A stretch of 25,889 nt of DNA. Origin: Suillus spraguei (Eukaryota; Basidiomycota; Agaricomycetes; Boletales; Suillaceae). Position 1 is the stretch's first letter. Every line of letters begins with the position of its first letter. The notes under the pieces are model-generated. The model saw only the letters and a program-made list of their open reading frames with translations. It searched no databases and was not told where the DNA came from. The translations under genes were made by a program, and so were the position numbers. The DNA lies in assembly GCA_016800925.1 (NCBI GenBank), contig JABCPU010000806.1, forward strand, positions 1 through 25,889, written 5' to 3'. Shown here in pieces: positions 1 to 9,411 of this stretch.

Positions 1-892
1 CGGTGATAGTGAGTGTGTGTCGTAAAGGCACCTTCCGGTGTAAAGATACAACCTAGCTTGGGCTGTAGATAAACCACTGCCTAAACTAGTATGTTAGTCT
101 TGCGCTCCATCTAGTCTGCTTCACTTGTAAGAACAAGAGTGTTCGACCCTAAAGGGGATGCCTATTTAGTACAGTCAAGTTTGAGTCTAACTTATTTGCG
201 AAACAAGCATTCAAAGTCAGCGGTAAGTTGCCGCGTCAGCGATGATGCCGCCAGAACTAGCGCCGTGCGTAGCGGTGCTACTGTCGTCGAGATAAAGTTA
301 GTAACAGTTGCATCTAGCGAGCGATGTCAAGCGGTGGTCTCAGCGGTAGCGGTAAGGTTGCGAGCAGTGCAAAGAAACAGTAAGGGAGTCCGCGGTACTT
401 CAGCGGTAAAGTAGCAGAGCATGAGAAGTTCAGTCAAAAGTAACAGTCGAAAGTCCAGCGGTATGCTGGCGGTAATGGAGAATGAGCGTGATGTATTTAA
501 CGAGCAATAAGGGCACTTTAAAAGACTATGTCCACTACTGGGTTAATCCAGAGCTAGACAATAATCCTGACCTATAGTACATGAAATGGTGTAAAATCAG
601 GTACTTTGTTGTGTGGGGTATGCGGTGCTTATATCCTAATTTGTATGTACTTGGAATACTCTAGGCGAGATCAGTAGCGCTGGAGTGTAGTAACCGCCGT
701 AAGTATACATAGCGTGAGGCGCTGCAGCATGAGGCAACATGTAATAACACTTGCCGTGGAATCAGTGATAACGAACAGGAAACAAACTACGCACCAAATG
801 GAGCTATGCAGACGTGGCAAGGACATCGGTTCGTGGAATGAGGTGCGGCAGTCGGTACGGTGTGCGGTAAGCGTGGGATGCCGCTGGTACTG
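1..892. other. Gene-free stretch rich in AGCGGTA words
   Basis: I see no convincing gene here. Between about 215 and 470 the word AGCGGTA, or CAGCGGT with small changes, recurs at least six times in one orientation and irregular spacing, so it is not a clean tandem array. On the minus strand this stretch follows the broken tyrosine recombinase of the retroelement. It could therefore be the decayed 3' end and terminal repeat region of a Ngaro element, which normally ends in split direct repeats, but I could not pair the repeats. The short open frames, for example at 139-414, are accounted for by the repeats and have no recognisable domain. Confidence 0.4.
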
Positions 893-3388
893 CTAAATGG
901 GGTAAGACGGCCATGGACAAGTGGTAACTCCTGTAGATGTGAGACAAGTGTCAAAATATGGGGTTTTAAGCCCAGCGCCAATATGTTTGTTACACCGGTA
1001 AGTCTGATGGCTGATTGCATCTGGCCAGGTCAATTCTCCAAGATGTTGGAGTGTTGCAAAACTGGTGAATAACAGAGCAAGGAAGAGATTATCATCATGT
1101 TGCAGTGAAGAACCAAAAAACAAGCGCACACGTTGCAAGTCATCCACACACAAAGGTAACTTCCTTTGTATTGGTTTTGAAATACGGTGTTTGCAACCAC
1201 AGAGAGTCCATGCAACCAAGGGTGAACGTCGCACGGCCCATACCATGGGGTATGTGTCCTCTAGCTGGCTGGCAATGCCCAAAAGATATGAGTCAACTGA
1301 CCGAGGTTCAATATGGTGTGATAACCATCCAACATAAAAAGATAATGTATCCACTGTGGGATCAATAGGGAGGTGGTGCAGCCAACAGAAAGTGATGTAA
1401 GAGTTGAGATGTGAGTCATAAACAGACGCAGTAGTGGAATCAATAGCAAAACCAAGCGCCACTGAACGTTCATATAAGAGACGCTCGTGTGTCCAGGCTT
1501 GCTGTACAGGCTGCCTGGATGATAGTGAAACTTGCATCATTTTTTTGCTGCCCCCAGCGCATTCCGAGGGGGTTTGAAATCAAAAAAAGCTGGCATCTGG
1601 TGCCAACTCCAAAACTCTTTCGTTTTGAAAACATGAGAGTGCGTCGGCAACCATATTCTCACATCCACTAATGTGCTCTACACATAAGTCCACCTCATAC
1701 TAGAGTAGAACATCCATTGCCGAGAGCATGATGGAATTATAAGGAGGATGCACATGGAGAGAGTTGAACATCGACACTGTATTTGTGTTATCAGTGTATA
1801 TGAGCATTTGGGGTGGGAATTCTGTCATGTTAGGGATTGCGTGAATTGCAGAGCAAACCGCCAATGCTTCAAAGAAAAAGATGGTGTTTTTAGGAGCATC
1901 TGCAGGCAAAGATGATTGACCTGCAAAGTTATCATGAGGGAACCAGAGACCCATTCCTACACCAGACGCATTGGTATAAGCAACCACGACATCATCAGAT
2001 GATGGATCAAAATCCAAAGATTTGTAAAACATGAGCCCAGGTAAATGTTCCATATGATCAGCCATCCAAGTGAGTTCGCAAATGATAGGATTGTTGACAT
2101 GAAGGGGTGCATGTGGTTGAATTTTCCTGCGAATCTTCTCATACACAGCCGAAAGTCCTGGTTTGAGCAAAGGGAAAATATTGAAACTCCATTCGCACCA
2201 TCCAGCAAGCTGTTGATATTCACAAAGCATCCAACGATAGTTTTTACAGGCAAAGTCACGTAGATGCTTGATCAACTCATTCTTTTTGTGCCTCGGCAAA
2301 GTAGCAGACATAGTGTTAGGGTCGATGTCGAAACCAATAATGGTCAGAGTTGAACCAAAGAGTTGTTTGGGACGATCATGAGGGATTCCAAGCTCGTCCC
2401 AGAGTTGTAACAGATGAGTCTGTTTCTCAGGGTAGTCAGTTTGATAAGGCAGATAGTACAATATACGCTCTGCTAGCTCAAATGAAAAAGAGTCGTCCAT
2501 ATAAAGTTTAAGAGCATCGATAAGCATGCGATGAATCGCAATCCAAGTGACCAGTGACATACACAAGATCCAGACCTTATGGGATCCTCATCCTCTAAAG
2601 TTATTGCAACAATCCACATGATGTTGATCTTGTACCATTAGCACTTGCTTGGTTTGCCACAGTGGGTGCATAGGTAACCACCGAAAAGCTTGAGAAACAT
2701 CCGATTTAAAAAGGACCAATTTATCATTAGGATGTTCTTGTCGAAATTGCAGCAGGGAAGCACCAAGCGAATGCAAACCGTCAAGTTTGGTGCCTCTAAC
2801 GGCATCTGAATCAATCATGGAGTTCAGCAAGTATTCTCCTGCTGTGTGATCCACTACAAGGCATAGTTTATCCGAATTGGGTTTAGGGACGGTATGCATT
2901 GGCACACTGTACATTCCGGGGAATAAATCTGGACCAAAAGACTCTGATACACGTCCAAGACGTATTTCTTCTTGTAGCTGTTCCTCAATAAACTTTTCTT
3001 GATCCGCTGATTTTGCACAGGTGTGCATTGAGTTATCATTTATAGAGGGATATGACTCATCTGAATCATCTGCCCATGGCCAAAAACCTTCACATAAGGC
3101 TCGACACACCGACAAAACGAAAGGTTGATTTGGATGGTCAGCAAGGAGAACTTGAAACCGATCAATGTTGATCGGTGTTACTATTTTGAAGAGATCTGGA
3201 TGATTGCATACTGTGCGGGCTGCATCACTGTCCATAAGGTAAGTAGGAGCCTCTGGGACAGGATCCGCATACTCTGTAGAACATGCAGTTGGGCTAAATG
3301 AATTATCGGTTGGCGAGCAAATCAGCCCTTGGCAAAAACGCGGACGTTTAAGGTATTTTTCATGCTGATTTAGTGTTCCCGTCCTCAT
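893..3388 (-). pseudogene. Ngaro pol: RT-RNase H-tyrosine recombinase, inactivated
   Basis: One continuous frame on the minus strand codes for reverse transcriptase, RNase H and tyrosine recombinase. A plausible ATG lies at 3388, overlapping the end of gag by 29 nt. The RT has the fungal Ngaro signatures ITPINIDRF, REGFWPWAD-like text (here CEGFWPWAD), DHTAGEYLLNSMI, KSDVSQAFRWLPMHP and YMDD (codons 2503-2492). RNase H follows, with a TDN motif and VADAL at its end, then the recombinase N-terminal and central part. In-frame stops are TGA at 2588-2590, TAG at 1700-1702 and TGA at 1580-1582. Two catalytic residues appear lost: the first RNase H Asp is Asn (AYTNAS, codon 1972-1970), and the first recombinase Arg is His (LQHLGEL instead of the usual RLGEL, codon 1045-1043). 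The recombinase frame ends at 893, and the later His-x-x-Arg and Tyr boxes are not recognisable. Confidence 0.87.
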
Positions 3389-4637
3389 GATGTTTTGTTT
3401 TGACATGATGATGGGCACAGATACATCCATTTTGTTTGACATTGCAGACGTGTGCATAATGACAGGTGGCTGCACTGCATGTGCATTCACCATTATTCCA
3501 TTTATGGCAGGGTTCTCGTTTGGTGACATTTTCTCGACCTCCTCCAGTGGATTTCTTAGATTCCTCTGTTTCATTATGCAGTCTTCCCCCAGTGGAGAGA
3601 TGAGAGCTGTAGATGTCCCTGAAGCACTCAAAGTCTGACAATTCATACCTGCGAGTGTTTCCAACTCTGAATCTGACAGATTTGTCATATCTGATGACTC
3701 ATTCATGGCAGCTTTCTGATTGTTGATTGAATTGTTCATTAATGTGTTCTGAGTAGGCATTAAGTTCAGCCTGTCAGAACGGGAAAGCAAATTTGAGAGC
3801 TCGTGAGGCTCTGTTCCATGCAGCATTCCAGTGGCCTTGCTTGGTAATTTTCTTTGTGGCTGTTTCAGAGACTCTGTAGGTAAATTCAACATCTCCAATG
3901 GATTCTGTATGTTTATCAACTGATCTTGATGTAGTGATGATGGTGTGGATGGCATCAAGATTGAGGCTTCATCTGGCAATGATATCAGCCCATCCAGATT
4001 CATAAAACTCTGGACTCTGTTCATGATACATGAGTTTGAGTTTGGCTTGTTTCTGATCCTGTGCCCAATTTTGTAAGATGTGGACAGTTTGTCTGAGGTT
4101 TGCTGATAGGGGCCTGGATGGTTCTTCATTAACTGTTGATTTGAGTTCAAGCCAGGTAAAGTCAAGTTTAGGTCGTTTCCAAGCAGGTTCTCCTGGCTCA
4201 ACGCTGACTCGTTGACTCCTGTTATCCTCTGCAGTAAACTCTTCTTCAATCTGTGCGGGATCAGACATTGGTTCTGCTGAACGTCATACTCTGGATGTGC
4301 CCGCTGCTCTTTGTCCAGCCTGATTTTGTTCTGACTCCCATTCATCGAGCATTGTAAGGTAGATAGCCGTGATAACGGACAGGTCTTCCCCTGAGCCAAG
4401 GGGTAAGCTTTCTTTGATGATCCCACAGATAACATAGGAGGCATCAAATTTCGTCCCTTTGGCAGACCTGAAATCTTGGATGACATCGAGGCATCTCTTC
4501 ACCATGTCTTGTTGGGGTAGATGCGCTCTATCAGGCTCGGTTTCAACTGAAGACCCCCATATTCCAGGTCCTCTGAGAGATGCTTGTGTTTGTGTCGTAT
4601 TGCTGGCATTTGTATATGAGTTACCTGGATCTGACAT
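3360..4637 (-). pseudogene. Ngaro gag-like ORF with CCCH zinc motif, four stops
   Basis: One frame runs from ATG at 4637 to the stop at 3360 and is interrupted by four TGA codons, at 4284-4286, 3969-3971, 3774-3776 and 3699-3701. The middle part has the pattern of capsid-like proteins of fungal YR elements (text like WNAAWNRASRALKF and ELNAYSEHINEQF). The C-terminal part has a zinc-binding candidate of the form C-x7-C-x6-C-x3-H followed by further Cys and His residues (CHKWNNGEC...CHYAH), which probably binds nucleic acid. The frame is +1/-1 relative to pol, and its last 29 nt overlap the proposed pol start. All four stops could come from a CGA arginine codon by one CpG transition. I recognise it by position and motif, not by full-length similarity. 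Confidence 0.7.
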
Positions 4638-4821
4638 ATGATTGGAAGTATGACCGAATTTTAAAGAAATTCAAGATGACACGAAATAAAATGGTGCTGA
4701 ATGTGCACAAGCAGACAGTGCTCAGAAGACAAGTGTGCGACGTGCAGATCAAAACTGACTGATCAGTCAGACACTTTATCTAGATTGGTAAAGGGGCCTC
4801 TAAGTATGACGCAGAGTCACG

Positions 4822-4862
4822 AGGTTGTTTCGACCAGCGTCGCGAATCGATTCAACTTAGTT
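4822..4862 (+). repeat. 41-bp direct repeat, copy 1
   Basis: This segment is identical to 4991-5031 over 41 bp. It contains the 10-bp palindrome GAATCGATTC. The two copies are offset by 169 bp and enclose a hairpin at 4923-4952. The pair lies between the gag start of the retroelement and the left inverted-duplication arm. It may be a terminal repeat of the retroelement or the remains of another insertion. Confidence 0.9.
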
Positions 4863-4922
4863 GAACAAGTTTAACTCCGATGAATCAATTTACACTGGTG
4901 TCTCACAGCGATCAGGCAAGCG

Positions 4923-4952
4923 GAGTCCCCCAGTTTCATACTCGGGGGACTC
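4923..4952. repeat. Hairpin between the 41-bp repeats
   Basis: A perfect 9-bp stem, GAGTCCCCC pairing with GGGGGACTC, surrounds a 12-nt loop. It lies between the two 41-bp direct repeats. No gene overlaps it convincingly; the small open frame at 4861-5070 looks incidental. Confidence 0.7.
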
Positions 4953-4990
4953 GGACAAGTTTTATTGCGAACTGAGAGAGCGAAAAGTAC

Positions 4991-5031
4991 AGGTTGTTTC
5001 GACCAGCGTCGCGAATCGATTCAACTTAGTT
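4991..5031 (+). repeat. 41-bp direct repeat, copy 2
   Basis: This is the second perfect copy of the 41-bp repeat at 4822-4862. Similarity stops at both edges apart from a few bases. The next 190 bp up to the inverted-duplication arm (5032-5219) hold nothing I recognise. Confidence 0.9.
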
Positions 5032-5430
5032 AAACATGCATTATTCCCACAGGGAGAGGTCGCCATTTGAACTCATTTTGTTATGTAATCGCTTTCAAAT
5101 CAAATCCTGGTGAAGCCCGCTTCACACCAGCTAATTCACCCAAGTTCACCCACACATCTCCACTTACGCAGTTCACTTATTCAAATAACGAGTGCAACAA
5201 ACCGTTGACAAATTGAACACCTGGGGATCCACGATGAATCGTGGTTTCTGGTTTTAATCTCCGATTTCAAGCCACCCGAGAGTCAAGATGAGTTTCCAAA
5301 CAGTAACAGCAAACCGTCTCTGGTCACATTCATTTTATCCAATCTTTGCACTCGCGATGACTAGGATCGCTCGTCATCGCTTTTTCCAGAGAGACTGACG
5401 TGGCTAAGGTCCATCGCGTTCGCTAGTACA

Positions 5431-5438
5431 TATATAAT
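5431..5438 (+). promoter_or_regulatory. TATA box of the left protease copy
   Basis: TATATAAT lies 36 bp upstream of the ATG at 5474. The same box is kept in the right copy at 25342-25349. Such a short spacing to the ATG implies a very short 5' leader. Confidence 0.5.
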
Positions 5439-5473
5439 GGGTCACCAAGTACGATATGACTTTCCATTAAGTC

Positions 5474-6919
5474 ATGTTCTCTGCTACATACTTGTTAGCA
5501 CTCCTGGCTTTGTCAATCACTGGATTGCCTGTTGAAGTTCCCAATTCCCGCATCACCCTCCCCATGACGAGGTTAAAATTCTCCAATAGTACCAACCTCG
5601 TGCAGCACGACGAAGCTCGCGTGGCGGCCCTCAGAGACTATAGCACGCATGGCCGGCGTCATCATATCAATTTGCAAAACAGTGCTTTTATCTACGTCGT
5701 ATCAGTTGGCATTGGTAATCCCTCCACAAACTGTAAGTTCAACATTGAGAAAACACGCGTCTGCTAATGTATTATTGAAGACCATTTGATGGTCGACACC
5801 TCTAGCGCGGTCACATGGGTTGGCGCCTCTACTCCGTACATGCGAACCTCCAGCAGTTCAACACTGGAGAGCCTATAAGGAAAGGCTACGGTCCTGACGC
5901 CTTCTTCGGTATGACATATAACAATATCATGAGTCGAAGATGCCTACGATCTTATCTAGGAACTCTATGGACTGATGCCGTCACTCTCCTTGATGGCCTC
6001 ACCGCCACCAGGATGCCAATTGGTGTTCTTCTAATCCACGGGGCTTCGTTCATGACGGTATACTTGGCATCGGGCCTGTAGGCGCGACACGCGGCACCCT
6101 GACAAATCATCCGAGAGACGCGCTCCCGACTATCACTGAATGCCTGTATGCCCAACACGTCATTCAGCCCCTTATTGGTATCTTTTTCCGGCCCACCGCT
6201 CTAGATGGAAACGACGATGGACAGCTCAGCTTTGGTCAACTTGACCCTACCATGTACATCGACGACGTTGGATTCACGTAAGCTACCTTAGCTCCTGGAT
6301 CAATCCAGACTGATAGTAATTGTTTTGTTTCAGTGGTATCACCCCCACCCCCCCTCATCTCACTACTGGGGATTCGATCAGAGAATCACCTACGGCGCCG
6401 AGCCAATCTTAGACCAAACTGCTGGTATCCTCGATAGTGGCCTCACCTTTATTGCGATTGCCCCCTGTGTGTATTTAGAGTCAGCGAGTAATAAAGGTCT
6501 GATCAGCGTTCGATAGATGCCTATGATAGGTACCGAGCTGCAACCGGCGCTAACTTGGATGCGGCGACTGGTCTTCTCACTATCACCCTTGCCCGGTACA
6601 ATAATCTACTGGACTTGAACTTCCATATTGGCGAGGTATGTCAATTCTCTCAGCCCTCACACCTTTTGTTCACCATTTTGCACAGGAAGTCTACAGTCTC
6701 AAGCCCAATGCCCAAATCTGGCCTCGTTCTATCAACCAAGCGATTAATGGTATTGACGGTACTATATATCTCGTCGTTAAAAACCTTGGCATACCCGATG
6801 GCGGATGTAACTTTCTTCTTGGTTACGCATTCCTCCAGCGCTTCTACACTGTGCTTGATGGGAGGTTCTTCCGCATCGGTTTTGCCAAAACCCGGTTCAC
6901 TGATGCCGGCACCAACTAA
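5474..6919 (+). pseudogene. A1 (pepsin-like) aspartic protease, left copy, frameshifted
   Basis: The gene has a start with a hydrophobic signal segment (residues 1-18), a propeptide, and then the pepsin fold. The first catalytic motif is VDTSSAVTWVG and the second ILDSGLTF, so both Asp are kept but the usual DTG is DTS and DSG. Text near the end (NAQIWPRSI, LQRFYTVLD, RIGFAKT) matches basidiomycete polyporopepsin-type enzymes. Introns are at 5733-5780, 6278-6333, 6467-6516 and 6636-6685, all GT-AG. Relative to the right copy, one C is missing near 5857 and one T near 6028. A run of seven C near 6345 leaves the third exon one base short in both copies. The enzyme would be secreted. As drawn it cannot make a full protein. 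Confidence 0.88.
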
Positions 6920-7659
6920 TATGGAATTGCCAAAGTATACGAAGCTTATTTCTTCAGATGTCAAGCAGCATAGATTGTATGGACTCGTCTCAAATAGGAT
7001 GTGGAGGTCTTGTATGATTTGATTATAGCAATATGAGCGATTTGCTCACCTGCAGACGGTTTGTGCAGTGCGCGCATTTCGTACCAAACCCTTCTCCACT
7101 GACATATTACGTGGATCTTGGAGGGAATAAGGTCTGCAGCCTCGTTTGTGTCTTGTTGATCATGTCGAGGGAATGGCGTGCACCTGGTGTGTTTTCCCCG
7201 ATTTCATCAATGAAGTCGGTGTAGAACCTCCCATTGTTCGAACTGGCATGGTGAGTGTGAACACTCGCACGTGTTTCCAAGATTTAAATGACAATATTCA
7301 AGGAGGGCTCAATGTAAGGCACCACTATGAGACTATCCAAATTCTCTGAATCCTTTCATCACACTCAATTAGTCTGAACAAGGTTGACTGGCTGTGCTGC
7401 ACTAGTACTATCAAGAGCTTGTCAAAGCTGGGCCTATAAGAGTTGTCATATGACATCTTACTTTCACTTTGCTCAGCATCTTCACTGTCAGCTTTTCCAA
7501 TTTGGACCATAACACGATAACCACAAGAGTGGTGAGCTTGGATGTACTATGATGTGAAGTTCATGATAATCTAGATTTCCTGACATCCATGCCCATGTAC
7601 TGGTAACTTACATTTCTCATGGTATCTATATTTAGCAGAAGCAAAATTGTGTCCCACAG
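6920..7659. other. Downstream DNA of the left arm, no clear gene
   Basis: This part of the arm follows the protease stop. Short open frames exist on the plus strand (7033-7224, 7146-7349) and minus strand (7325-7510), some with natural-looking composition, but none carries a domain I recognise. The same frames occur in the right arm. The left arm has about 21 extra bases near 7251-7271 with dyad symmetry (GAGTGT-GA-ACACTC) that the right arm lacks. The frames may be relics of an older gene continuing from the minus-strand frame at 7660. Confidence 0.4.
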
Positions 7660-8083
7660 CTACCATGTCAAGAACTCATTAGTTCTGAATATGTCCTTGT
7701 TATTCTGTGGGTACAGTTCCAACGTGCATTTTCTGGCCAGGCGGCATAAGGCAGTAATACCATGGTATATGCGCATATCCATAGGCTGAGCACAGCACCA
7801 AAATTGGAACAAATCTTGGATTCTCCCCAATTTGTTGGTACCAGCAGTGACCTCAAGGACATTCGGGTCGGGGCATTCGTGAACCCAGAGATATAGACAG
7901 GGTGGTCCTTTCTGGTTATTATTGTCCAACACAGGGTATCCGTATAATGGACAGAAATTGGAACAGAAGAAAAACTCACCAGCTTCAAATTTGCGTCGAG
8001 TCTAACCCTCTGATCAGTGATGCTGAAAATATCTTGGCCAAGAATGAGATAGACCTCATCCAAACACATCGACATCACATGAC
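7660..8083 (-). pseudogene. Unrecognised minus-strand reading frame, fragment
   Basis: A minus-strand frame from about 7932 to the TAG at 7660 has protein-like composition, with motifs such as PPCLYLWVHECPDPNV and HGITALCRLARKC. A possible upstream exon before 7979 is joined by a GT-AG intron (7979-7912, 68 nt); upstream of it the frame reads ILGQDIFSITDQRVRL. I do not recognise the family, and no start or complete gene can be drawn. The inner edge of the inverted duplication (about 7810) falls inside this frame, so the right arm carries only its last third. It may be a real gene broken by later insertions, or part of an unknown transposon. Confidence 0.3.
8047..8083 (+). repeat. 37-bp short repeat, left of the Helitron
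   Basis: This segment matches the reverse complement of 15954-15990 at 33 of 37 positions, and a GTGACAT follows in both after a 5-nt length difference. The two copies are inverted and lie on the two sides of the Helitron block, roughly 7.9 kb apart. Translated in parallel frames both give IDL-x-Q-x-H-x-HHMT, so it may be a dispersed repeat or a conserved piece of a former coding region. Confidence 0.7.
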
Positions 8084-8090
8084 GTGACAT

Positions 8091-9016
8091 TATGGTGACA
8101 TTATGTGACATGCCGTTGCCGTTGCACTTGCCGCTGACTTGCCTAGTATATACGCCACTTAACATATGTCCTCGATCTCTATCCTATCTACTTGCGAGCC
8201 CAAACCTGCCTCCACTAAGTCTTTCATTATTGTCTCAGGCAACACTCGATGTCCACGGAACTTCTTCGATGCCCATGCTGCCTGCTTGCCATCAAGACCC
8301 TTTCTGCATCCATAAATCTCAATGAACGGATTGAGAAGCTAGTTGTGTAGTGTTAGTATGACTCAATATTCACGTGTTTGGATGATGGTGGATTTGTTGG
8401 ATAGCTTCCAGGGAAGGGTGCTATCTATAATAACAGTGGATGTTAATACATCACTAACCAAAGATTAAATTAAATTTCCTTCACATTTTCTTTACTTGCA
8501 CTAGTCAGTTTTCTTCTCTTCTGGCTGCTATGATTATAGCCACCCAAATTTGCAATTTGTGAGGGTCTTTTGTGAGGCATAACAGTGTTACAATTCGTGA
8601 ACTTCACTAGTACAATGAATGCGGCAGTATGTACATACTATTAAGAAGAAAGGGAGAACGGGTGTGAAAGTTGTCGCTAGCTCGCGTGGCTTTTGCGTAC
8701 GTCACGTAGGGCCATGTGGTTTTCGCTTATGCTCGCGTGCATTTTGGTTAGCTCACTAGACTACTCTAAAATAGACAATAGACAATTCTAAAGAAAACTT
8801 GTGTTATCGCGTGAAAAAAACGTCCGATTTCAGAATTTCGACAGCTAAAATTCTACGGAGTCCAAAAATTTCAAAACACCTGCCAAACGCGATATAGTGG
8901 ACAGTAATCCGCACGCCTGCTGTGCTCCGGGCACAATACGGACAAACAACGCACTTTTCCTACCATGGGGGAGTGAGCATCGAGAATAGCAAAAGCAATA
9001 ACAGAAAGTCTGTCAC
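8091..9016. other. Gene-free stretch upstream of the Helitron
   Basis: I see no gene. The 5' terminus of the Helitron (expected TC after an A) should lie here or just after, but I could not fix it. The part near 8760-8880 contains short repeated words (AGACAAT twice) and an A-rich tract; nothing else stands out. Confidence 0.4.
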
Positions 9017-9039
9017 ATGTTGGGTTACACAATTTGCTT

Positions 9040-9181
9040 GCATTTGGTTACACAAATCATTACACAATTTTGGTTGCATTTGGTGACACAAATCACAACA
9101 CATTTTGATTACACCATTTGCTTACATTTGGTGACACAAATCATAACACATTTTTATACACAATTTGGTGACACAAATTTT
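9040..9181 (+). repeat. Imperfect tandem repeats, CATTTGGTGACACAAAT unit
   Basis: Four copies of the core TTTGGT(T/G)ACACAAAT begin near 9040, 9076, 9124 and 9161, at spacings of 36, 48 and 37 bp. ACACA words fill the spacers. The array lies about 250 bp upstream of the first Helitron reading frame and may belong to the 5' region of that element, where it could serve as a protein-binding array. That role is inference only. Confidence 0.75.
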
Positions 9182-9411
9182 CACACAATTTGGCTGCTGC
9201 TTTTGACTAGAATTCTTGAATTACATTGCCTTCCCCTGCAGCCAAGTTGTAACAAAGTGCAATACACTTTTTGTGGGTTTTGTTTGTTATCGATGATGAT
9301 AGGAATTGACTGATGAATGAGTTCAGAAAACTCAAATTTTGCTATAAACAACCATTTGAACGATAAAATGGAACAAAATATACCTGTTCAGTGAGTTGCT
9401 GCTGATATGTA

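Larger units (their letters stand above)
893..4637 (-). mobile_element. Degenerate Ngaro-type (DIRS superfamily) YR retrotransposon
   Basis: The gene order read on the minus strand is gag with a CCCH-like zinc motif, then reverse transcriptase, RNase H and tyrosine recombinase. That order without an integrase or protease is diagnostic of tyrosine-recombinase retrotransposons; the fungal Ngaro group fits best. The coordinates are those of the coding part only. The true ends should lie outside it, at repeats in split arrangement, and I could not locate them with confidence. The element is dead: at least seven in-frame stops plus loss of two catalytic residues. It lies immediately outside the left inverted-duplication arm and is not copied in the right flank. 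Confidence 0.85.
5220..7810 (+). repeat. Left arm of 2.6-kb inverted duplication
   Basis: The sequence from about 5220 to about 7810 reappears as its reverse complement at about 22985-25560. The two match base for base over long stretches with scattered substitutions and small indels. The outer edge lies at CCTGGGG (5220 on the left, 25560 on the right). The inner edge lies near CAAAATTGG (about 7810 and about 22985). Beyond both edges similarity ends abruptly. The arm holds a protease pseudogene with its promoter and about 890 bp of downstream DNA. I see no terminal repeats or target-site duplication at the arm ends, so this looks like a segmental duplication rather than a transposon. Confidence 0.93.

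Noticed and set aside
2588..4486. A 632-residue minus-strand open frame starting at 4486
   Set aside because: Only its part after about 3388 is pol. The upstream half overlaps the better-supported gag frame and lacks recognisable sequence, so it is a shadow of gag.
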